Shown: positions 36,169 to 47,531 of the stretch, piece after piece
How positions within the stretch are numbered: position 1 is the first letter of the stretch
Layout of the letters: each line of letters starts with the position of its first letter
Origin: Enchytraeus crypticus
Taxonomy: Eukaryota; Annelida; Clitellata; Enchytraeida; Enchytraeidae
DNA: 64,000 nucleotides
Assembly: GCA_905160935.1 (NCBI GenBank)
Contig: CAJHZI010000555.1
Coordinates: 389,501-453,500, forward strand
Direction of reading: 5' to 3'
Made by a program: the position numbers and the translations under genes
Notes under the pieces: model-generated
The model's input: only the letters and a program-made list of their open reading frames with translations
Database searches by the model: none
Told to the model about the DNA's origin: nothing

Positions 36169-39100
36169 CGATGACGATGGTGATGATGATGAAGATGATT
36201 ATGATGATGACGATGATGACGATGACGATGACGATGATGATGACGATGATGATGATAATAGAGTTAAGCGCCGCTTACCTTGTCTCCCTTAGAACCGGTT
36301 CGACCCTGTAAGAACAAGCAAAAGAATTACAATTAATCAAACACGTATCTTCACTTTCTCTTATAGTAAGTTTACTGGCAGAAATATTTTCAAAACACGG
36401 TTCTTAATGTTATTGAACAATTCGGTTTGAATTAATTCGGATAATTAATTCAATCAATCAATCGTTGAGACCTGAATTAGCACAACGTCAGGTCCGTGGC
36501 GTAAACATGCGCGAAGAGTAATTCTCCAGGGAATGATAGAATTCTAAAAGCTCGAGAATGACGAATTAAATATTAAAATTAACTTACACTCGACAGTGCT
36601 TATGCGTTGCGCACAATTTAAAACGTATATTTTCTTGTAATCGAAGTTCACTCAAATACACCTTAATTTAGATAACATAATAAATTAAAAAGACCAACTT
36701 TGAAAGGCTTTAATCAATAAATACCAAAGCTAATGATGAAGTCCAGAGAAGGAATTTTGATTGCAATTTCCAAGTAAACTAAATTAAATCTTAAAACTTA
36801 AATCTAAATTTAATATTTGGTACGGTAGCTCGAGTGTGAGAAGCTTTGTGCTTCTGGAACTTGATGTTAAGCACACTATAACCTACGACTACACACCTTT
36901 ATTTGAATGTCTACATAGCATAATGTGTAAGAGAGCTGGGTGACGTCATGATATTTAGCATAACTCTTTCTGAAGACCTGGGATCAGGTTAGGGTTAGGT
37001 AAGAGTTAGGGTTAAGTTAGGTTAGGGTTATGGTTAGGGTTATGTAAGGGTTAGGGTTAGGTTAGGTTAGGGTTATGGTTAGGGTTAGGTAAGAGTTAGG
37101 GTTAGGTTAGGTTAGGGTTATGGTTAGGGTTAGGTAAGGGTTAGGGTTAGGTTAGGTTAGGGTTATGGTTAGGGTTAGGTAAGGGTTAGGGTTAGGTTAG
37201 GTTAGGGTTAGGGTTAGTGTTAGGCTTAGGATTAGTGTTAGGGTTAGGGTTAGGGTTAGGATTAGGGTTAGGATTAGCGTTTATGTTAGTGTTAGGGTTA
37301 GTTTATGGTTAGGGTTAGGGTTAGGTAATGGTTAGAGTTAGGGTTAGGGTAACCCTAACCCTAACCCTTAACCTAACTTAACCTTCCTGCAGAGCTGATC
37401 ACAGAGTACAATCTCGGACATTCACTGGACTGGTAATGTGGATAATTAACTAAACTACGTTACGGTTAAATGTTTGATATTAAAAGTGTCAGATATCATT
37501 GTGGATGAGCTTGCATTTTGATATGTGTTGAACTTTGCTTTATGCTTCTTTCATCACCTTGTGCAGAAAGGCTCTGAGATGCAATAATTGATTGATTGAT
37601 TGATGTTATTATTATAAACTAATTAGATATTGCGCTAAAATTGACTAACCGGCGGTCCAGCCTGCCCGTCCAAACCTATAGGCCCCTGTATAAACATAAA
37701 ACATCATATAAATCTATAGGCCCTTTTAATAAAGGGGCGGGATTTAGCGCACTCTTTTAAGCTGCGCGTCAGTTGAAAGAAGTTAAGCTCCATCGCGCCG
37801 GTTAGTACTTTTTGAGCGACGATCTTGGAAGACCAAGTGACAAGTGTTGACAGCTTTGAAAGAAAAAAATCCCGAGGGTGTTGGAAAGTTATTCTTAAAT
37901 TTGCGCCGGCTGCAATTGATGCGCCATCGAAAGCTACGATTACTATTAATCATGGAGAGGAATGGAGGAAATATCGAAAACTACAAAAACAGCAACCAAG
38001 AAAGGAAACTATGTAGCACACGCGGTATGTCATGTGTGTAGCCATACGAACAAAGAATAATAGTAATAAGTTAGAGAAACTAAAGCTTAGCAGATCACGA
38101 ATGTATACAATATTTTAGTTATTAACCGAGATTAATAAATGCATGGACCTGCCATTAGACAGGTAGGTGAATAACTAGGATATGATACAAAATATTAACT
38201 AGTTAAGATAACTTACAGGAAACCCAGGGTAGCCTCTGTAACCTTTCTGCCCCTAAAACATATTAATATCAATCTAGACCAATTATCGTACAATTTATCT
38301 TAAAAAGTTAAAACAAAGCAATAATTTGAAGTGCCAAATGAAAAGTATTTTAACACTTAAAATAAAAAAGCTAATTTTAACGTCAGTTTCCTCACTCGAA
38401 AGCGAAGTTAGTAACGGGCGAGCCCAGGATTTGAACCCCGCACATACTGATCCGCGGTCGAATAGCTTACCGACATCGGAACTGTCTCCAGTTAATACAG
38501 AAATGAAGCTAACCTCTGTCTATACACTTTTAACCTTAAAGAACTCTAGCAGCTAGAAATCAAATGAATTGTTTGTTATTAAGTCATTAGCTATAATTAT
38601 TGCATACTCCTTTCCCTACACATCCAATATTCTTAATGGCTAGTCCTGAACATATATCAAACTGTGATTTACAATACAGAATGAGTACGTAGTACGTTAT
38701 CTCACTCGTACATGGGCACAATATTGATCAATCCATCAAGTCAATAAGGTCATGAAGTCAGCGCACTTTTTATTTCGATTGGGACTCGTGTGCTGCCTTC
38801 TTTTTCTCGTACCTAGGATTGCAAGTGTTGCTTGCACACATCGGTGCGCAGAAGTGCATACTGCTACTTTACGTTTAAATCTGATCGTTTCTGCGAAAAG
38901 AGTTTGCCTATGTCTTCTTCAGTTCAACTACACATAAAGACTTGAAGTGTTTGGTTGGTCAAGACCTATTTCCCAGTATTAGGAAAAAACATTTTAATTA
39001 TATAGTAATCTGTAATTAACCGGTGCTCCCGGGGGACCTGGGGGCCCCCTGAGAACTGCCCCCCATTTCTGTTCCGTATCGTTCGGCGGATCAGCTGCGT

Positions 39101-39369
39101 CCCCCTGAAATAAAAATAAAGCATCTCTCATTAGCTTTCCGATCTCAATCGAATTCTCTAATAATTATTGATTTAAAACTTATTGATTTTTTACATTTCA
39201 CTGATTCAGAGATTCAATGTTTAATTAGTTGGTAATAGAATTATACTTTAATTAACTCTCACAGTTAGGATGACAAAACGTCGACCTACCTTAGAACCTT
39301 TCTCTCCCTTTTCTCCCTACAATAGAAACATTGACAAGTGATTGTACATGTCTGCACATAGTATATATA

Positions 39370-39419
<50 letters not shown>

Positions 39420-40291
39420 CTACAGTAGCTCTACAGCTTGAAAAATTTCAGAGAGAAAAATTACAATTTCATCATCTGCAAAAAACCAACGAATGCCTGA
39501 GCAAAATATTTTACATAGATCCCTTCTCTCTCTCTCTCTCTCTCTCACTCTCTCTCACTCTCTCTCTCTCACTAACTCTCTTCCCTTTTCTATCTCCCTC
39601 TCTGTCTCTGTCTCTCTCTCTTTCTCTCTCACTATCTCTCTCACTCGCTCCCATTTTTCTCTCTCTCTCTCCCCTTTTCTCTCTCGCTCTCTCCTTCTCA
39701 CTCTCTCTCTATCTCCCTCTCTCAGTCGATAAATTATGATTTCTGTTTAATGGCAGGTCCTATGCACATGTCCTGTGTTTAATATTCGTTCACAAGAGAG
39801 CACTGAATCGATTAGCGAGATTATTCCATACATGTCGAGACTAGAGAGCTATGTCTTCAAATATGGCTGAGAGAGAGTGTTCCAGTCCAAGATGACTCCA
39901 TGCTGACCTCGTCAAGTGTTTTACACATGTTCATTGCCTACCTCTCTCTTTCTTTATCTCTCTCTCTCTCTCTTTATCTCCCTATATCACTCTCTCTCTC
40001 TCTCTACTTTTCTTCTCCTATTACAAGCACTTAAACAAAACCACTCGACTCTCTCCACCGCATGTCCACTTCCATCATTAGAGAGGTTAGAGAGCGCCTG
40101 CTACTCGCCTCACACCGGTGGTTCGATTCCTGACTTCATTGTTAAATATGCATCATTGCATCTAAACATCTAATGGACTATTCCACCTGCTGTAGCTTTG
40201 TAGAGAGCATGTAGAGAAATATATCAATAGGTCTCATTTCAAATCTCAGTTAATTTCTACCAAAATGATGATGTTTTTGCGATGATGATGC

Positions 40292-40323
<32 letters not shown>

Positions 40324-43300
40324 ATGATTATGATGATGATGACGATGATGATGATGATGAAGATGAAAGATGATGATGATAATGATGATGATGACTTACC
40401 GGAACACCAGGACTTCCTCTGATGGACTCACCGGGTAATCCTGGGGGTCCTGTAAAACAACAGCAATAACATCAGGGACTCAATCAATCACTCACTGAAG
40501 AAAAGGTAATGCCGTTCAAATGTTAGTTATGAGTTATTTTACAAATAGTTTAATAAAAGAGTACTAATAAAGCAATGGCAATAGAGTAAATACTATTTAC
40601 AAAATCTTGTTCTTGTCCACATACGAGTGGATCTTTAAATCATCTAACATTCCTTTTGATATCTTTATCTTTGTGTCTTTCTTTATTATCTTTTCTTTCT
40701 TTTACTATCTTTATCTTTGTGTCTTTCTTTAGACTTTTTTTCTTTCTTTCACGTCAACCTCTCAAAATTCTTTCGATCAAAAGAAAAAGCAATTCTAACA
40801 TAAACTATAAACATTTATAGACTGATATTAAAACCTAACATTATCGCAATATTATTGATTACCCACCCTCATCCATCATAACATCGAGCATTCAGGAGCG
40901 GTGAACGGCTGACAGCGAAGGTATTTGATGAGAGATTATTCAACAACCTCACGCGGCAGCGAGATAGGAGATTTCGCGAATCGTCGTGCGGTTCTTTCAA
41001 ACAGACCGAGAGATATGATATAAAATACTGCACGTAGCTCATCTTACAAAACCTATTATATCGCTCAGCGTAACTCTGCCATTCTAGAAATCTCTACCGG
41101 GGCTTCCCTTAACCTTACAGTGTCTCCAGATGACCTTTTGCTGATAAATATCCGTAAAGCCGATGTTAACGTCAGTTTCGTCTCTCGAAAGCGATATCAG
41201 TAACGGGCGAGCTCACGACTTGAACCCACACTGTCTGAACGGTGGTCGGTTATATTACCTGCGTTTTTTCTTTCAGAGCGAAATTTAAAGTTATTGAAGA
41301 TATTGCATCCAAATTAGCCTTTCAGCAACTGTTGCGGATGATTTTCTATACAACTTAGAATTAAAGTGTATTATTATGGGAAGCCGCAAATTGAAATCGC
41401 TTTGCCGCCATTTTGTTTATTTGTTTCGTATCGCTCGAGATTTTCGCGCCGACAAGAAATGGGAGCCGAGGTTTCTGCTAGAGAGAGAAATCTCTCTCGA
41501 CCAGAGATCTGTCTCTAGCAGATCTCCGGCGCCATTCATAAATAAATGGGAATAAAGCAGAGGGTGGGAGAAAAGTTGTGAATTAAAATTATTCGTATGT
41601 CTCATGCTCGACAGACATAACAGTTCACTCAGTCTATCAGTTCACTCAGTCTATCAGTTCACTCAGTCTATCAGTTCACTCAGTCTATCAGTTCACTCAG
41701 TCTATCAGTTCACTCAGTCTATCAGTTCACTCAGTCTATCAGCTCACTCAGTCTATCAGCTCACTCAGTCTATCAGTTCACTCAGTCTATCAGTTCACTC
41801 AGTCTATCAGCTCACTCAGTCTATCAGTTCACTCAGTCTATCAGTTCACTCAGTCTATCAGTTCACTCAGTCTATCAGCTCACTCAGTCTATCAGTTCAC
41901 TCAGTCTATCAGTTCACTCAGTCTATCAGTTCACTCAGTCTATCAGTTCACTCAGTCTATCAGTTCACTCAGTCTATCAGTTCACTCAGTCTATCAGTTC
42001 ACTCAGTCTATCAGTTCACTCAGTCTATCAGTTCACTCAGTCTATCAGTTCACTCAGTCTATCAGTTCACTCAGTCTATCAGCTCACTCAGTCTATCAGT
42101 TCACTCAGTCTATCAGTTCACTCAGTCTATCAGTTCACTCAGTCTATCAGTTCACTCAGTCTATCAGTTCACTCAGTCTATCAGCTCACTCAGTCTATCA
42201 GTTCACTCAGTCGATAGACTGAGTGAACTGATAGACTGAGTGAGCTGATTCAGTTCACTCAGTCTATCAGCTCACTCAGTCTATCAGTTCACTCAGTCTA
42301 TCAGCTCACTCAGTCTATCAGTTCACTCAATCTATCAGTTCACTCAGTCTATCAGTTCACTCAGTCTATCTGTTCACTCAGTCTCTCAACTCACTCAGTC
42401 AATAGAAAAGGCTTCAGCGCTGAATTGAGCGCAATTTATAAGAGTAAATAAGTAACAAGAATAATGAAGATTTAGAGTCCAGTTCATCATCCTTGAACTG
42501 ATAAGAAGATAGGACTTAGTGATAAGAAGATAGAACTTAGTGATAAGAAGATAAGACTTAGTGATAAGAAGATAGGACTTAGTGATAAGAAGATAGGACT
42601 TAGTGATAAGAAGATAGGACTTAGTGATAAGAAGATAGAACTTAGTGATAAGAAGATATGACTTAGTGATAAGAAGATAGGACTTAGTGATAAGAAGATA
42701 TGACTTAGTGATAAGAAGATAGAAGTTTGATTATTGGATGTTACAAAAGCCTAACCTCAACTAACGAACATTTGACTGGTTAGAGAGAGACAAGTCTAAA
42801 GGTAAACAGATTGTTTGATTGAAGAGTTAACAGGTGGCAGCACAGATAATACACAGACACTATGTGGCGTCACTTACATAATCCTGCATCATGTATCTTT
42901 GTCTAATATCAATCAAACAATCAATTAATCAATTGTCTAATAAAGTATTCAATCAATCAATAAATCAATCAATTGTCTAATATAGTAATCATTCAATCAA
43001 TCAATCAATCAATCAATTAAACCAACAATCAATCTATCAAGCTACTGAACACAGGCGTTGAGCTATGAAAAGTCAGGGTCACATTTAACTATTGTAGGAT
43101 AAATTTTTAAAAGGGCACTTAAAGTGTACCCGGGCACATATTTTCTCCTGGTTTTTGAAATATTTTCCTTTAACACCTAAAACAAAGATGCAACCCTTTT
43201 TGCTTACAGCAGCCTGTCATTTGATAGGTTAACGTCAGTTTCATCTCTCAAAAGCGATATCATTGAACGCGATATCAGTAATGTAATAATAACATGAATA

Positions 43301-46300
43301 TTATTTATCAGTCATTATACGAAAAAAGTCATTTGATATTTTAACGTCCGTTGACAGGATAGTTAACTTCTCTGGGAATTAGGCCTCTGCCTAATCATCA
43401 TCATCATCATCATCATCACCACCATCATTATCATCATCATCATCATCACCACCATCATTATCATCATCATCATCATCATAATCATCATCATCATCATCAT
43501 CGTCTCATCAGATGGATAGAATGAGGTATAATCCACAGCACTTGGCTGCTGGAAGTGTTTGGAAAGAAAACCTCTCCAGCTCTTCCACTGTTTACATTAG
43601 CCTGGAAGAGAACACGGGATGTATGTTAAACACCCTGCAACAACCGGATCTGATTCCAGACGATCCGGGAGGGGACCCTGTGGACAGCAGGACTCCATCA
43701 GCTTGAGGATAGACCCAACCACAGCTGCATTTGACCAATGTCGATACTTAAAACTAGAGGAATTTAAACTATATGAGAAACCATGTCTCGTTGTTGGCTG
43801 GAGCCAGTGGCGATGTCGGTAAGATACTCGACCGCGGATCAGTATGTGCGGAGTTCAAATCCTGGGCTCTCCTCTCCCGTCACTGACATCGCTTTCGAGT
43901 GAGGAAACTGACGATAACATTTGCTTTACCAGCTTTAATACCTGAATCCATAAGCATGAGAACTATGGTCACTGAATAAATATAGATTCATTTGATGAGA
44001 AGTTAGTTATGGAAACGTTGCATTCGTTACAAAATGTTTGCCTTGGATCAACTAGCTTCGGATCATCAATGGAATCTAAAATTCACTATTTTATGGATTT
44101 TAATTTCACTGCTTACAACTGTCTCATCTTCAAATTTAAACTTTTCCCAGTTCCACTATCCTAGGAGTGCTAACCAATCTCCCACACGATTCCATCTTCT
44201 CCATCAGGAGCGTTTTATCTCCACAGAGATTCCATGAAGGTAATTATCGCTTGAATACTTATTAATTCTCGCCGAAACACTCGTTTAATTCGAGGTTAAT
44301 CGTTTAATTGGACAATGAACACCTATAGATGAGGATTATATCAGCCAAATAGACTGATATCAGGCAAATAGACTGATATCAGGCAAATAGACTGATATCA
44401 GGCAAATAGACTGATATCAGGCAAATAGACTGATATCAGGCAAATAGTAATATTAGTTATAAATTCTCTTGTTTGCTTGTTACTTTTTTCTACAAACAAA
44501 TAGGTCATAGAGTTGTGTCTATAGCTAATAGGGCGTGACCTATCAGCCTGTCAATCATCACGTCACCCAGGCTGTGAGGCACAAGCTGTCAGCTGTCAAT
44601 CAAGAGCTCAGCTTGTGTGGTTGCTAAGAGGGTGGGGCATGTAGAAATTCCAGAGATAAATTTAACGTCCGTCGCCTTATCACAAAGAACACACTCAGAG
44701 ACTGTCAGGCTAAGATTTGAACCGATTGTCTCTTGTTTATCATCCAAAGCGCTAGCGAACCGGTATGATCTAGTAGTAGAAGTGGCTGCTCTTGAGTTAT
44801 ATGTCAACCCGACGTTGCAGCCTTAAGCAAGTTATCCTCTCTATCAATGATGCTCAAGTTAAGCGACAGCTGCAGGTAAATGGCCTGTTTAGAGCTAAAC
44901 CCCGCACTCTCCCCGCACACGCTCCCGCTATCAAGTTAATTATCTAGCTGACTCCACGTGTGAGCGTTTTGTGTTTCCTGAATTCATGAAGCGTGCAAGT
45001 GTTTTAATTTACCGTTCCGGTTAGTGCTTGAGGCTTCCGTTTAGTCAAATTTGTTAAAATATCTCGGCTGGCAGTAAACCCTCCACAACAACAACAACAA
45101 CAGAATTAGAGTGCTACTGTCGTCAGTGACAACATTGAGCACTGTAGTACCAAATCAATCGGATGAGCAGAGTGTGGGGTCCAAAAACGGTGCGATCCAA
45201 AATCCGAGAGTTCGGTCCGAGGAATGGTACAAGTGGAATGGAGGTTTACGTGTTGGTCTCAGTTCATGAGCCATGGTTGAATATGAGTAGTCAAAAAGAA
45301 AAGGAGAGCAATAGGGAAGTGATAAAATGATTGCAGTGATCAGGCAGCCTTCATAGACTGTAAATATTAAAAATTAAGATCATGACCTTGAGGAGTGAGG
45401 GAGCGAGAGAGCAATGTTATCCTAGGATCTACTGATTTATCAATGAACGGATTTGAGAAATTCTCTACAAATGCATTAAGTTTAAATCCACCGGATGCCT
45501 GAACAATACGGATACATTTTCAGTCGAATTTAACTTGGAGATAATTAGAAGGGCAGGTCGAGATTAGTTAAATTTTAGATGATTTAAAGACCCACTCACA
45601 TGTGGAAATGAAGAGGAAGGCGGAAAACAGAGAAGAGTGAAGGCGTTATATACCATGGACCTGCCAGTAGGCAGCGCAATAAGAGAGTAATTAGATGAGG
45701 TTAAGAGAAGCCCTCAAGTCGTGACTGATGGTTTAAAGAGAGGAGGTAGAGAAGAGGAAGGGGTGGGGGAGGCATGAGGGGAAGGTAGGGGGAGTGAACA
45801 GGAGGGGGGGTCTAGTGGAAGCAGATGATGATAGTTCTGAGTGCAGTGGATTGCTAATAGAAAACACGAGCGTTCACTGGAGCCATTGCTCCTAACACTG
45901 TAGCCATTGCTCCTAACAGCCTGGAGCCCTGATAGCATTCACTGGAGCCATTGCTCCAAACACTGGAGCCATTGCTCCAAACAGACTGGAGCCCTAATAA
46001 AATTCACTGGAGCCATTGCTCCTAGCACTTGAGCCCTGATAGCATTTACTGGAGCCATTGCTCCTAACAGCCTGGAGCCCTGATAGCATTAATTGGAGCC
46101 ATTGCTCTAAACCCTCATAGCATTCGCAGGAGCCCTTGCTCCAAACACTGGAGCCATTGCTCCTAACAGCCTGGAGCTTTGATAGCATTCAATGGAGCCC
46201 GTGCTCCTAACGGCCTGGAGATATGATATAATTGTGGTAGTAGGACCTGATGAGCATTTTCATCTCATTTGATTTGAATGTTTAAATATAATTCGTGCAA

Positions 46301-47242
46301 TATTATTGTTCATAAATGTATTGTTGATATATACCTCTATTGCCTCTAGCGATATATCGAATAATACGTCCAAGGATCAAATTCTTACAGCTCAATACAA
46401 CCTTTATAATACTAATACGAGTTGTGGACATCCCTATTGGGGCTGGTTAAATTTTAAATTTTTGAAAATATTATATGCTTTGTTGTAAATGATGGATAAT
46501 TTTCAAGTTCTCTAACGTCACACGTTTCCATACTTAAAAAAGTCTTTTTGTTTTCTTTTTATCTCTTTCTTTCACTCCTCTGTTACTGTAGTTCTCTGCT
46601 TCTAGATCTCTCTACACCTCTCTCTCTCTCTGTCTCTCTCTCTGTCTCCTCTCTCTCTCTCTCTCTGTGTCTCTGTCTCTTATCTATACACCATGTGATC
46701 ATATCACTGTTCTACATGATATCACTACTGGCTGGGTGCTATCAAATTCCTCGTAAAGGTTCTTCTTTCAAACAACTTTTCTCATGAAGCTCTATGATCT
46801 AATGACGAGGCCTCTCTGATCAAGATATCACGAGTTCAAACCTCAGCCCGGACAATATGTTCATTACAAAGCACTCACAGTTCATAGTACCATCATATAT
46901 ATTATCTTTAGTTTAGTTTATGTTTAACGGTTTAATTAAAGCAACTAGGCTGCAGCAATTGTTAAAAAATCTCAAAAATAAATGGAAAATCCCGTCACTA
47001 GTTAACTGGGATTCATGGGAAGTTGATGATGTTTAATGTTTTACTTGAAGCTTAATTATCCATAAAACAAGGTCGTGAAGCACACACGCTCACTGGTACG
47101 GTTGGTCATAGTACAGCATAGTATGGACTGGTACGGAACAATACACTGAGCAAAAGAGACCAGGCCTATCAAATCTATGCGCACAACAACAACAACAACA
47201 CATAAATAAATATTAATACTATCTCCTGTAGTATGAAATAGC

Positions 47243-47326
<84 letters not shown>

Positions 47327-47368
47327 CATAAATAAATATTAATACTATCTCCTGTAGTATGAAATAGC

Positions 47369-47416
<48 letters not shown>

Positions 47417-47458
47417 CATAAATAAATATTAATACTATCTCCTGTAGTATGAAATAGC

Positions 47459-47531
<73 letters not shown>

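Noticed and set aside
36988-37382. True chromosome end
   Set aside because: Unique collagen-gene sequence continues on both sides and the repeat is degenerate.
38752-38937. 61-residue frame with a signal-peptide-like start (plus strand)
   Set aside because: It lies antisense within a collagen intron, with no splice partner and no recognisable domain.
41604-42239. 211-residue frame [17 protein letters not shown] repeated
   Set aside because: Translation of a 17-bp satellite; three units make 51 bp, so all frames stay open.
43512-43706. 64-residue non-repetitive frame (plus strand) after a (CAT)n tract
   Set aside because: Composition is protein-like, but there is no start context, partner exon or family resemblance. 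It may be the edge of an old repeat.
44034-44237. 67-residue frame with a hydrophobic stretch (plus strand)
   Set aside because: Short, AT-rich, no homology recalled, inside the large collagen intron; could be chance.
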